Source: Cellulomonas sp. (GTDB taxonomy: Bacteria > Actinomycetota > Actinomycetes > Actinomycetales > Cellulomonadaceae). From it: a stretch of DNA of 64,000 bases. Positions 34,117 through 42,372 of the stretch are shown here, in pieces. Under the pieces are notes generated by a model. The model saw only the letters and a list, made by a program, of their open reading frames with translations. It ran no database searches and was not told the DNA's origin. The stretch is from positions 260,823 to 324,822 of the forward strand of contig NZ_JADGMY010000028.1 of assembly GCF_015234515.1 (NCBI RefSeq), read 5' to 3'. The position numbers and the translations under genes are program-made. The number at the start of each line of letters is the position of its first letter. Positions within the stretch are counted from its first letter, which is position 1.

Positions 34117-35412
34117 CTAGGGGTGCGTGGTCCCCACGCCCGCGGCGTCGAGCGCCCGCCGGTACGCCTCGGCCACCGCGGCACGGTCGTCCCCGGCAGC
34201 CCGCAGCCGGTCACCGAGCCGGCGCCACGCGACCGCCGCCGGACGACCCGCCGGGACGAGGTCCAGGCGGTCCGCCACCTGCCGGTACGCCTTCACCGCT
34301 GCCGACCGCTCGCCGGACGCCAGCAGCGCGTCGCCCAGCGCCTCGTGCGCCGCGGCGGCGTCCCGCCGGTCACCGGCCGTGAACATGTCCGACGCGCGCG
34401 CGGCGTGCACGAGCGCCGCACGGTTCTGCCCGAGCAGCAGCAGGGCGCGCGAGCGGATGGTGGCCGCACGCGCCAGCTCGACCTGGGACTCGCCGACCTC
34501 GAGCGCCGTGGCCGCCGCGTCGAGCTCCACCAGCGCCTCCCGCGGGCGCGCGGGGGTGGCCGCGAGCAGGAGGTGCGCGAGGTCGAGCCGCAGCCGCGGC
34601 ACGTCGCGCTCGGCCTCGTCGCCACCGGCGATCGCCAGCGCCGCACGCAGGTGCCCCAGCGCGTCCTGCGCGTCCCCGAGCGCGTCGTCGACGAACGCGA
34701 GGTTCCAGTGCACCGACCACACCGCGCGCGCCGATCCGTGGACGAGGGCGCGGGCGAGCAGGTCCCTGCCGCGCACCCGGGCGTAGGTGACGTCACCGCG
34801 CGCGACGTAGGCCCAGACGAGTGTCGACTCGAGACGGAAGATCTCGTCGGTGCCTGCCGCGCCGGTGGCGAGCGACGACAGGTGTGCCTCCCCCGCGCGG
34901 ACGGCACCGTGCAGGTCGCCCAGCTCCGTCAGCGTCATGACCAGGCGGGTCGCGGCGTACGCGGCCTGCTGGGGACGGTGCCCGACCGTCAGCCGCCGCG
35001 TGGTGTCGGCGAGGACCTCCGCCGACGCCTCGAGGTCGCCCGCGACGTCGAGCGCCTCCGCGTGGGCGAGGAGCACCCGCGCGCTCTGGTCCACGTCGAG
35101 CGACTCCAGCTCGACGGTCGCCAGCTCGTCGACGGCCTCGGTCGCGCGACTCGCGCGCAGCAGCTGGCGCGCGCGCACGACCGACGCCTCGGACGCCAGG
35201 TACGCGGGTGAGCGCTCACCCTGCTCCAGGTACGTCGTCGTGACCCCCAGGGCGCGCGCGAGCCGCTCGAGGGCTCCGTCGCCGGGGCCCCGCACCCCGC
35301 GTTCCAGGTGGGACACGTAGCTGGGGTGCATGGACGCCGCGCGGGCGAGCTCGGCCTGCGACAGACCGGAGCGCTCGCGGGCGTCGCGGATGCGTTCACT
35401 GACAGGATGCAC
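34117..35412 (-). CDS. XRE-HTH regulator with TPR domain (RRNPP-like)
   Basis: 431 aa. The N-terminal XRE helix-turn-helix (about 5-62: VSERIRDARERSGLSQAELA, then HPSYVSHLERGVRGPGDGAL) is followed by about nine helical-pair repeats of TPR type over 70-425 (for example AAYAATRLVMTLTELGDLHG, AAAHEALGDALLASGERSAA, and AVAEAYRRALDAAG). HTH plus a TPR superhelix is the architecture of RRNPP peptide receptors such as PlcR, NprR and Rgg-like proteins. A secreted mini-peptide gene sits just downstream on the same strand, making peptide sensing the leading hypothesis. The GTG start at 35412 is set by TATCGT 6 nt upstream, so the mRNA is leaderless. Other TPR regulators bind proteins or small ligands. 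Confidence 0.82.
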   Translation of the reverse strand: MHPVSERIRDARERSGLSQAELARAASMHPSYVSHLERGVRGPGDGALERLARALGVTTTYLEQGERSPAYLASEASVVRARQLLRASRATEAVDELATVELESLDVDQSARVLLAHAEALDVAGDLEASAEVLADTTRRLTVGHRPQQAAYAATRLVMTLTELGDLHGAVRAGEAHLSSLATGAAGTDEIFRLESTLVWAYVARGDVTYARVRGRDLLARALVHGSARAVWSVHWNLAFVDDALGDAQDALGHLRAALAIAGGDEAERDVPRLRLDLAHLLLAATPARPREALVELDAAATALEVGESQVELARAATIRSRALLLLGQNRAALVHAARASDMFTAGDRRDAAAAHEALGDALLASGERSAAVKAYRQVADRLDLVPAGRPAAVAWRRLGDRLRAAGDDRAAVAEAYRRALDAAGVGTTHP

Positions 35413-35418
35413 GGACTC

Positions 35419-35424
35419 ACGATA
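35419..35424 (-). promoter_or_regulatory. -10 of leaderless HTH-TPR mRNA
   Basis: TATCGT ends 6 nt (GAGTCC) before GTG 35412. Confidence 0.55.
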
Positions 35425-35467
35425 GGGACCCGCCCTGCCGCACGGAAGAGGGGCCCCTGAACTCCCG

Positions 35468-36514
35468 TCACGGCGACGGTGACGCCCACCCCGCGGCGTC
35501 GCGGGGCGCCTGCGGCGGTCGGGGGCCGGGGAGGTGCCCCGCGGCACCTCCCGGCGTCGGGAGCGCGGCGGGGAACGACGGCGGCGCGGGCGCCGTCACG
35601 AGCCGCAGGTCGGCCACCCCCGTGCGTCGGACCAGCACCTCGACCAGCCCGACGTACACCAGCGTCGCGACCGTCGACTCCGCGAGCACGTCGAGGGGGA
35701 TGTCGACCAGGTCGAGGTCCGCGAGGCCCACCGACCCCAGGCCGAAGACGAGGACGTTGTTCACCACGTGCGCCGCGGCGGCCGCCTCGAGACCACCCGT
35801 CCGCCACACCAGCCAGCCCATCGCGAGCGCCCAGACCGCGGTGTCGACCATCGCGAGGTTGACGTAGGTGTGGCCGAGGACGAACAGCGGCACCGGCAGG
35901 ACGATCGCGAAGGCGGGGTGCCGCAGCCACGCCCCCACCGTCTGGACGAGGTACCCGCGGAACACGACCTCCTCGGCGACGCACTGCGCGGGCACGAGCA
36001 GCACGACGAGCACCAGGAGCGGCCACGTCGCGTCGTCGACGCGCGGCTGCCACGGGGAGCCCTCCGCCACGGCCCGCACGACCGCGATCGTCTGGACGAC
36101 GACGGTGAGCGCCACGGAGAGCGCCAGGCACCGCGCCGCCCACCCCCAGCGGACGCGCCCGGTGACGGAGGCCAGCAGACCGACGGGCCGCGCACCCAGC
36201 AGCCACGTCGCCACGAGGACCGCGGGGAGCATGGCGATGATCGTCAGCATCCCGAGCGCGAACGCGAGCGGGTCGCGCAGGTCCAGCACGTCGAGGCCCG
36301 CCAGGGTCTGCAGCCCGTCGGGTCCCGACGCCACGGCCGCGACCATCGTCAGCACGCTGCCGACCGCCAGCATGACGACGTAGAGCGCCAGCGCGACGAC
36401 GCCGACGAGCAGGGGGCGCCACCACCGCGACCCCGGACGGGTGCGTCCCAGCCGGTGGTAGGCGTAGGCGCCGGGCGCCTCACGGGGGTCGACGACGACG
36501 TGCGCGCTGCTCAC
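35468..36514 (-). CDS. CPBP-family intramembrane metalloprotease
   Basis: 348-aa membrane protein with about eight helices. The CPBP/Abi signatures are all present: EEVVFRGY (Glu-Glu and Arg), FVLGHT (His) and HVVNN (His and Asn) in the second half, the last three helices before the tail. Such proteins are related to Rce1 and are thought to be glutamic/metal proteases; in bacteria several protect against self-made bacteriocins or process peptides. Its neighbour is the HTH-TPR/mini-peptide pair, divergent in function but on the same strand and immediately upstream, so a role in peptide maturation can be considered. The GTG at 36514 is chosen by CACGAT 6 nt upstream. Confidence 0.85.
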   Translation of the reverse strand: MSSAHVVVDPREAPGAYAYHRLGRTRPGSRWWRPLLVGVVALALYVVMLAVGSVLTMVAAVASGPDGLQTLAGLDVLDLRDPLAFALGMLTIIAMLPAVLVATWLLGARPVGLLASVTGRVRWGWAARCLALSVALTVVVQTIAVVRAVAEGSPWQPRVDDATWPLLVLVVLLVPAQCVAEEVVFRGYLVQTVGAWLRHPAFAIVLPVPLFVLGHTYVNLAMVDTAVWALAMGWLVWRTGGLEAAAAAHVVNNVLVFGLGSVGLADLDLVDIPLDVLAESTVATLVYVGLVEVLVRRTGVADLRLVTAPAPPSFPAALPTPGGAAGHLPGPRPPQAPRDAAGWASPSP

Positions 36515-36520
36515 CGGTCC

Positions 36521-36526
36521 ATCGTG
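36521..36526 (-). promoter_or_regulatory. -10 of leaderless CPBP mRNA
   Basis: CACGAT ends 6 nt (GGACCG) before GTG 36514. Confidence 0.4.
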
Positions 36527-36605
36527 GCCGCAGCGCGCAGGACACGCATCGGTCGCGCGACCGAGCACCTCGGGAATGCGCTGCGCCCGCCGGGGCGCGT
36601 GCCCC

Positions 36606-36611
36606 TACGAT
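36606..36611 (+). promoter_or_regulatory. -10 of a leaderless hypothetical gene
   Basis: TACGAT ends 6 nt (CGCCGG) before ATG 36618. Confidence 0.6.
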
Positions 36612-36617
36612 CGCCGG

Positions 36618-37007
36618 ATGCTCGACGAGACGTGGGTGGAGCACCGCCGCAGCGGTGACCGTGAGCTGCTGGGCTGGGTGCGGCCGTCCGGCGACGGGTT
36701 CGTCGCCGTGGACCGGCTCGGGCGTGACGCCACCGGGCCCGTCGACTGGACCGACGCCGAGGACGCGCTCGAGGAGCGCGGGCTGCACTGGCTGGCCGAC
36801 CTGTGGCAGCTCACGCGCGAGGACGGCACCGTGCTGCGGGTCCGGCTCGTCGAGGTGAGCCCGGCACGGGTGGTCGTGCGCGTCGACGACATGGACGCGG
36901 CGGACGAGAGCGCCGTGGTGCGGCACGAGCTGCCGTTCCCGGCGCCCGCGTCGCTCGTGCCGTTCGCCGGTGACCCGTTCACGATCGACCCGGGACCGGC
37001 CGGCTGA
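36618..37007 (+). CDS. Conserved actinobacterial hypothetical, 129 aa
   Basis: Begins MLDETWVEHRRSGDRELLGW. Alternating strands and loops (WVRPSGDGFVAVDRLG, LHWLADLWQL, TVLRVRLVEVSPARVVVRVD) suggest a soluble beta-rich protein. No membrane segment, signal or catalytic motif is seen and I recognise no family. The start is taken from the leaderless promoter rather than a GTG at 36576, whose extra residues look random. It precedes the two-component locus but has its own promoter. Confidence 0.65.
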   Translation: MLDETWVEHRRSGDRELLGWVRPSGDGFVAVDRLGRDATGPVDWTDAEDALEERGLHWLADLWQLTREDGTVLRVRLVEVSPARVVVRVDDMDAADESAVVRHELPFPAPASLVPFAGDPFTIDPGPAG

Positions 37008-37083
37008 CGCGGGGACGACCCGAGCGGGGCGCGGCGTGAGGGGGTCGTCCGTGCGACCGATCCGGCGGGCCCGCCGGTCGACC

Positions 37084-37089
37084 TAGCAT
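37084..37089 (+). promoter_or_regulatory. -10 of leaderless histidine-kinase mRNA
   Basis: TAGCAT ends 6 nt before the second of two adjacent GTG codons (37093 and 37096), which favours 37096. Confidence 0.55.
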
Positions 37090-37095
37090 CACGTG

Positions 37096-38361
37096 GTGAC
37101 CACGACGCCCGCCGCCTCCGAGGCGACCCCGAGCCGGGCGCGGCGCGTGTGGGCGCACACGTGGCGGCTGCTGATCGCGGTCGGTGTCGGCGGCTCGTCG
37201 GGGCTCCTGGTCTACGGCCTGGGTCTGGGCCCGGACCTCCAGGAGATGCCCGAGCCGATCGTCCGCCCGACCGCGGCGACGTGGTTCTTCGTCGACGTCC
37301 TGTGCCTCCTGGTGTGCGCGCCCCTGTACGTGGTGCGCAAGCGTGCACCCCTGGTGATCACGGGCATCATCGTCGTCCTGGGGTCGTTCTCGCTGTTCTC
37401 CGCGGGCCTCGTGATCTTCGCCGTGGTGTCGCTCGCGACACGGCGGCAGTGGCGGGAGATCGGCGCGGTCGCTGCGCTGTGGTGCGGCGCCACCCTGGTG
37501 AGCGAGCGCGTGCTGAGCCAGTGGGTCATGGCGTCGGAGCCCTTCCCCGGCCAGCGCGCGTGGGCGGTCGCGGCCCAGCTCGTGTTCAGTGCGCTGGTCG
37601 TGGTGACCGGGATGTTCATCGGGGGCCGGCGCGCGCTCGTGGCCTCGCTGCGCGAGCAGGCGGCGATCGCGCGCCGCGAGGCCGACGCCCGCGACGACGG
37701 CGCCCGCGCAGCCGAACGCAACCGCATCGCCCGGGAGATGCACGACGTGCTGGCCCACCGCCTGTCCCTGGTCGCCCTGCACTCCGGCGCCCTGGAGTAC
37801 CGCGCCGGGCTGGACCCCGAGCAGGTCCGCGAGACCGCCGCCGTCGTGCGCGAGAACGCCCACGAGGCCCTCGGAGAGCTGCGCGAGGTCCTGGGCCTGC
37901 TGCGCGACACCACCGCCACCGACGAGCAGTCCCGCCCCCAACCCACGTTCGCGCAGGTCGACGAGCTCGTCGAGGGCACCCGCGCCGCCGGGTCCCCCGT
38001 CACGTTCGTCCTGGACCGCGTCGGCGAGGACGACCTGACCCGCCTGCCCGTCTCGACCAGCCGCCACCTGTACCGCGTCGTGCAGGAGACCTTGACCAAC
38101 GCCCGCAAGCACGCCCCCGGCGCCCCCGTGCACGTGCGCCTGCACGGCGCCCCCGGCGAACGCATCACCCTCGAGGTCACCAACCCCGTCCCCGACACCG
38201 CACCCCCCGCCCCCCTGCCCACCTCCGGCTGGGGCCTGACCGGCCTGGCCGAACGGCTGCGGCTGACGGGCGGCGAGCTCGACGCCGGGCGGCGTGCCGA
38301 CGGGACGTTCATCGTGCAGGCATGGCTGCCCTGGGCGGCCCCGACGGAAGGACACGCGTGA
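37096..38361 (+). CDS. NarL-type sensor histidine kinase 1
   Basis: 421-aa membrane kinase. Five or six membrane helices over about 15-175 act as sensor/anchor, then a HisKA_3 domain with AREMHDVLAHRLS (His216 is the phosphate acceptor) and a HATPase_c domain (VVQETLTNARKHAPG as N box, GWGLTGLAERL as G box). It autophosphorylates and passes phosphate to the response regulator encoded next, whose GTG overlaps its TGA by GTGA. About 420 bp of the catalytic part (37741-38165) is identical to that of the second kinase, while the membrane halves differ. Signal unknown. Confidence 0.92.
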   Translation: MTTTPAASEATPSRARRVWAHTWRLLIAVGVGGSSGLLVYGLGLGPDLQEMPEPIVRPTAATWFFVDVLCLLVCAPLYVVRKRAPLVITGIIVVLGSFSLFSAGLVIFAVVSLATRRQWREIGAVAALWCGATLVSERVLSQWVMASEPFPGQRAWAVAAQLVFSALVVVTGMFIGGRRALVASLREQAAIARREADARDDGARAAERNRIAREMHDVLAHRLSLVALHSGALEYRAGLDPEQVRETAAVVRENAHEALGELREVLGLLRDTTATDEQSRPQPTFAQVDELVEGTRAAGSPVTFVLDRVGEDDLTRLPVSTSRHLYRVVQETLTNARKHAPGAPVHVRLHGAPGERITLEVTNPVPDTAPPAPLPTSGWGLTGLAERLRLTGGELDAGRRADGTFIVQAWLPWAAPTEGHA

Positions 38362-39056
38362 CGACGACGGCGGCGGAGCAGATGACGGATCAGGCGGTGC
38401 GACCGACGGTGCGGGTGGTGCTGGTCGACGACGAGACGCTGGTGCGGGTCGGCCTGCGGCTCATCCTCGGGGCGGACCCGGCCATCGAGGTGGTCGGTGA
38501 GGCCGGCGACGGGCTGGACGCGCTCGACGTGGTGCAGCGGACGTCGCCCGACGTGGTGCTCATGGACATCCGCATGCCGCGGCTGGACGGCCTCGCCGCG
38601 ACGGAGCGGCTGCTGGCCGCGCAGCCCGACGCGCGCGTGGTGATCCTCACGACGTTCGACACCGACGAGATGGTGCTGGGCGCGCTGCGCCTGGGGGCCG
38701 CGGGGTTCCTGCTCAAGGACACCCCGCCGGCGGAGATCGTCCGCCACGTCCTCGACGCGGGCGCCGGCCGCACCACCCTGTCGCCGTCGGTGACCGACCG
38801 CCTCATCGCGTCGGTCACGCAGCGTCCGCGCGACGAGCGTCGGACGGCCGCACGCGCACGCCTCGACGACCTCACCGACCGTGAGCGGGACGTCGCCCGG
38901 GCGATCGGGCGCGGCCTGTCGAACAACGAGATCGCCTCGGAGCTGTTCATCACCGTGGCGACCGTGAAGACGCACATCAGCCGCATCCTGGAGAAGATGC
39001 CGGCCGACAACCGCACCCACATCGCGATCTGCGTGCACGAGGCGGGTGACGTGTGA
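38358..39056 (+). CDS. NarL/FixJ response regulator
   Basis: 232-aa DNA-binding regulator. The receiver domain has acidic Asp24/Asp25 and phospho-acceptor Asp70 (VVLMDIRMP) with the conserved Lys in LLKDTPP; a LuxR-type HTH (LTDRERDVARAIGRGLSNNE, then ATVKTHISRIL) follows. The start GTG overlaps the stop of kinase 1, so the two are coupled. It is flanked by a second kinase downstream; no second regulator is present, so both kinases may feed this one. Confidence 0.94.
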   Translation: MTTTAAEQMTDQAVRPTVRVVLVDDETLVRVGLRLILGADPAIEVVGEAGDGLDALDVVQRTSPDVVLMDIRMPRLDGLAATERLLAAQPDARVVILTTFDTDEMVLGALRLGAAGFLLKDTPPAEIVRHVLDAGAGRTTLSPSVTDRLIASVTQRPRDERRTAARARLDDLTDRERDVARAIGRGLSNNEIASELFITVATVKTHISRILEKMPADNRTHIAICVHEAGDV

Positions 39057-39108
39057 GGTCGACCGCGCGACTGGTCCGCGTCACTCGCGGCGCACGCGAC
39101 GTGCCCGC

Positions 39109-40377
39109 ATGACCAGCCCTGTGGGACCGCCGCGGCCCAGCCGTGCGCGGCGCGTGTGGGCGCACACGTGGCGTCTGCTCGTTGCGGTCCCGGGCGGTCT
39201 GCTCGTCGGCCTGATCACCTACGGGACGGCCCTCGAGGCCTACCCCGCGATGGAGACCAGCGTGCGGGCCGCGGTCTGGTTCGCCCTCGACGCCCTGTGC
39301 CTGATGGTGTGCGCCGTCCTGTACGTCCTGCGGCGCCGCGCACCGCTCGCGGTGACAGGCACCGTGGTCACGATCGGCTCGTTCTCGTCGTTCTCCATCG
39401 GGATCACGACCCTCGCGGTCGTCTCCCTCGCGACGCGGCGGCGCTGGGCGGAGATCGTGCCGGTGGCGCTCCTGTGGTTCGGCGCCTCCCTCGTCGGTGA
39501 GCGCGCGATCAGCACCTACGTCACGGACCCGGGCGGGGAGATGACCCACCTCGACCTGACGGTGGTGGCCGTGCAGGTGGTGTTCGTCGCGCTGGTGGTG
39601 GTGACGGGGATGTTCATCGGGGGCCGGCGCGCGCTCGTGGCCTCGCTGCGCGAGCAGGCCGCGATCGCGCGGCGCGAGGCCGACGCCCGCGACGACGGCG
39701 CCCGCGCCGCCGAACGCAACCGCATCGCCCGCGAGATGCACGACGTGCTGGCCCACCGCCTGTCCCTGGTCGCCCTGCACTCCGGCGCCCTGGAGTACCG
39801 CGCCGGGCTGGACCCCGAGCAGGTCCGCGAGACCGCCGCCGTCGTGCGCGAGAACGCCCACGAGGCCCTCGGAGAGCTGCGCGAGGTCCTGGGCCTGCTG
39901 CGCGACACCACCGCCACCGACGAGCAGTCCCGCCCCCAACCCACGTTCGCGCAGGTCGACGAGCTCGTCGAGGGCACCCGCGCCGCCGGGTCCCCCGTCA
40001 CGTTCGTCCTGGACCGCGTCGGCGAGGACGACCTGACCCGCCTGCCCGTCTCGACCAGCCGCCACCTGTACCGCGTCGTGCAGGAGACCTTGACCAACGC
40101 CCGCAAGCACGCCCCCGGCGCCCCCGTGCACGTGCGCCTGCACGGCGCCCCCGGCGAACGCATCGCCCTCGAGGTCACCAACCCCGTCCCCACCACCGCA
40201 CCCACCGCCGCCCTGCCCACCTCCGGCTGGGGCCTGACCGGCCTCGCCGAACGGCTGGACCTCACCGGCGGGGAGCTCGAGGCGGGGCGGCAGCCGGACG
40301 GGACCTTCGTCGTGCGGGCGTCGTTGCCCTGGGTGGTGCCCGCCGACGAGCACGCCACGACGTCGTCGGGCGTGTGA
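39109..40377 (+). CDS. NarL-type sensor histidine kinase 2
   Basis: 422 aa, same plan as kinase 1: membrane sensor part over about 20-170, HisKA_3 with His211 and HATPase_c. The start of the sensor (SRARRVWAHTWRLL) is shared with kinase 1, but the middle differs (GTALEAYPAMETSVRAAVW against the GLGLGPDLQEMPEPIV segment). From just before the HisKA domain to the G box the DNA is nearly or fully identical to kinase 1, offset 1998 bp. The ATG at 39109 has no strong ribosome-binding site. It probably senses a different cue but signals to the same response regulator. Confidence 0.92.
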   Translation: MTSPVGPPRPSRARRVWAHTWRLLVAVPGGLLVGLITYGTALEAYPAMETSVRAAVWFALDALCLMVCAVLYVLRRRAPLAVTGTVVTIGSFSSFSIGITTLAVVSLATRRRWAEIVPVALLWFGASLVGERAISTYVTDPGGEMTHLDLTVVAVQVVFVALVVVTGMFIGGRRALVASLREQAAIARREADARDDGARAAERNRIAREMHDVLAHRLSLVALHSGALEYRAGLDPEQVRETAAVVRENAHEALGELREVLGLLRDTTATDEQSRPQPTFAQVDELVEGTRAAGSPVTFVLDRVGEDDLTRLPVSTSRHLYRVVQETLTNARKHAPGAPVHVRLHGAPGERIALEVTNPVPTTAPTAALPTSGWGLTGLAERLDLTGGELEAGRQPDGTFVVRASLPWVVPADEHATTSSGV

Positions 40378-40426
40378 TGCGGCCGCGCCCGTCGAGGACG
40401 ACGAGGAGGACGGGCGCGGCCGCGGT

Positions 40427-42088
40427 TCAGGGTGCCGGACGCGGTCCCGTCTGGACGATCCCCACGACCGCCCACGGCGGCAGGTCGAGGTCGATCTCCA
40501 GGACGCCGTCGTCCGACGCGGTGAGCGTGCGACGCAGCAGGCCGTCGGCCGCGTCCCGCAGCGTGGCGGTCTGCGGGAGCGTCAGGTTGACCGGCTCCCC
40601 CATCGCGTGCCACGCCTCGGCCACGTTGCCGTGCTCCCAGTCGAGCTGGGTGACGTCGAACGTCGCCCCCGCGGGCAGCCCGGCGACGGTGTGCTGCACG
40701 CGCCGGTGCGTGCCGACCCCGGCCAGGCCACGCGCCGCGGCGTAGGTGTTCTCCGACCTGACGGACCGGCCGCCCATCTCGTCGGGGTAGTGGTGCAGGA
40801 CGCCCGCGACGCGGCCGGTCGCGGTGTCGCGCGTCAGCACGCCGTGCGGCAGGTCCGCCAGGACCTCGTCGCCGAGCTGCGCGAGCATCGCGAAGGCGTG
40901 GAACGTCGGCTTGTGCAGGCCCTGCTCGTTGACGAGCCCGAACCCGCCGTGGAACGGCCCGAGGCCCGCGCCGCCCTCCTCGAAGACGTCCGTGAACGTC
41001 CAGTACGAGATGGAGTCGGCGAGCTGGGCGCAGCGCAGGTAGGCGCGCGTGATGTACGTCGCGGCGAACAGCGTGTCGTGCGAGCGGTCGCGGCTCGACG
41101 GCGAGGTCGACCACTCGGTGATGTGGACCTCGGCGTCCGGGTAGGGGCTGCTCGCCAGGATGCTGCGCAGCAGCGTGAGGTCGTCGTACGTCGCGTCGAC
41201 GTAGCGGCTGATCTCCTTGGCGCCTCCGCTGGGCGTCGCGGCGTAGTCCGTGGGGTACAGGTGCGCGGTGACGAAGTCGACCGGCAGGTCGCGCTCGGCG
41301 CACCACGCGAGGAACTCCTCGATCCACACCGGGCGCCAGTCCAGGGCGTCGGGGTCCTCGGCCTCGCCGGTGGCGATCGACGCCGTGCGGTCCTCGTACT
41401 CCCCGGCGTAGCGGGCGTCGGGCACGAAGACGCTGGTGGACGGACCGCCGACGAGCAGCCGCTCGTCGATGGCCTTGATGGCACGGACGCTCGCCTCGTA
41501 CAGCTCGAAGTACTGCGTGCGGGTGCCGGTCCAGAACAGCGGGACCAGGTTCGGCTCGTTCCACACCTCGAACCGCCACTGCAGCACCTCGTCGATGCCG
41601 TAGCGCTCGATCCAGTGCCGCACGGTGGCCGACACGAGGTCGGCCCAGCGGCCCATGTCGGTGGGCGGGCTGCAGTGCGCCTTCCACCAGAACAGCGTCT
41701 CGGTCTGCGTCGCCAGGTCGCGCGGCATGAAGCCGAGCTCGACGAACGGCCGGGCGCCCGTGGACAGGATGAAGTCGAAGACCTTGTCGACGTAGCCGAA
41801 GGTGTGGACCGGCTCGGCCAGCGGGGTCGGGGGGCCGAAACCGCCACCGCCACCGTCGTCGCCGCGGTACACGAACATGTCGTCGTGGAAGAGCCCGTGG
41901 AACCGCACGTGCCGGGCACCCAGCACCTCGACGGCCTCACGGAAGTGCGCCTGCCAGTCCGCGCGCAGCGCCTCGTTGGCACGGCCCGCACCGACGCACT
42001 CGTTCCACACGTGGTGCAGCGCGCGGCCGTCCGGCGCCGACCCGTCGACCGTCAGCGGGCGGGCGCTGTCGTGGCGCGCGGGGTCCAT
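40427..42088 (-). CDS. GH39 glycosidase, beta-xylosidase-like
   Basis: 553-aa cytoplasmic glycoside hydrolase, no signal peptide. The GH39 TIM barrel shows the acid/base motif EVWNEPNL near residue 170 and the nucleophile motif HITEWSTS near 290, followed by a beta-sandwich C-terminal domain. GH39 enzymes are mostly beta-xylosidases or alpha-L-iduronidase-like; in a cellulolytic actinobacterium a xylosidase acting on imported xylo-oligosaccharides is likely. The ATG follows GAGGAG. A LacI-type operator overlaps the promoter (42108-42122) and a second lies upstream at 42220-42238, but the adjacent regulator is only a remnant. Confidence 0.88.
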   Translation of the reverse strand: MDPARHDSARPLTVDGSAPDGRALHHVWNECVGAGRANEALRADWQAHFREAVEVLGARHVRFHGLFHDDMFVYRGDDGGGGGFGPPTPLAEPVHTFGYVDKVFDFILSTGARPFVELGFMPRDLATQTETLFWWKAHCSPPTDMGRWADLVSATVRHWIERYGIDEVLQWRFEVWNEPNLVPLFWTGTRTQYFELYEASVRAIKAIDERLLVGGPSTSVFVPDARYAGEYEDRTASIATGEAEDPDALDWRPVWIEEFLAWCAERDLPVDFVTAHLYPTDYAATPSGGAKEISRYVDATYDDLTLLRSILASSPYPDAEVHITEWSTSPSSRDRSHDTLFAATYITRAYLRCAQLADSISYWTFTDVFEEGGAGLGPFHGGFGLVNEQGLHKPTFHAFAMLAQLGDEVLADLPHGVLTRDTATGRVAGVLHHYPDEMGGRSVRSENTYAAARGLAGVGTHRRVQHTVAGLPAGATFDVTQLDWEHGNVAEAWHAMGEPVNLTLPQTATLRDAADGLLRRTLTASDDGVLEIDLDLPPWAVVGIVQTGPRPAP

Positions 42089-42107
42089 GACGTCTCCTCG
42101 TCCAACG

Positions 42108-42122
42108 GCGAAACTGTTTCGC
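42108..42122. promoter_or_regulatory. LacI-type operator at the GH39 start
   Basis: GCGAAAC-T-GTTTCGC, perfect 7-bp arms around a single base, 19 nt upstream of the GH39 ATG. It shares the core GAAACNGTTTC with the site at 42220. Confidence 0.7.
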
Positions 42123-42219
42123 ACCGATCGGGTTACCGGGCGCGACTGTACGGGTGCTGCTCGGGGCGGTCAAGGCGGCATCGTCGCGTCGCTGCCCGGC
42201 ACCCACCGTCCACCCGCGA

Positions 42220-42238
42220 CATCGAAACAGTTTCGATG
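42220..42238. promoter_or_regulatory. LacI-type operator upstream of the regulator remnant
   Basis: CATCGAAACAGTTTCGATG, perfect 9-bp arms, directly before GAGGAGG and the ATG at 42252. The spacing suits an autoregulated LacI gene. Confidence 0.75.
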
Positions 42239-42251
42239 AGGAGGTGCCACG

Positions 42252-42345
42252 ATGGCCCGTCGTCAGCCGTCCCCGGTACGTCGAGCTCGCCACCACGCTC
42301 GTGGTCCGGGAGTCGACCGCACCCGCACCCGCAGGCCGTGCGCGC
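42252..42345 (+). pseudogene. Remnant of a LacI-family regulator
   Basis: An ideal operator, GAGGAGG and ATG at 42252 lead into only a few plausible codons (MARRQPS). From about 42274, one frame over, the sequence reads RYVELATTLVVRESTAPAP, which matches the usual C-terminus of LacI-family regulators. The roughly 320-residue middle is missing and the frames no longer agree, so this looks like a large internal deletion. No stop codon follows before pfkB. It explains two intact operators without a local regulator; a paralogue elsewhere may bind them. Confidence 0.5.
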
Positions 42346-42360
42346 CCGGGCCCGGGCAGG

Positions 42361-42366
42361 CATGCT
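42361..42366 (+). promoter_or_regulatory. Possible -10 of leaderless pfkB-type mRNA
   Basis: CATGCT ends 6 nt (GCTGGC) before GTG 42373. Confidence 0.35.
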
Positions 42367-42372
42367 GCTGGC

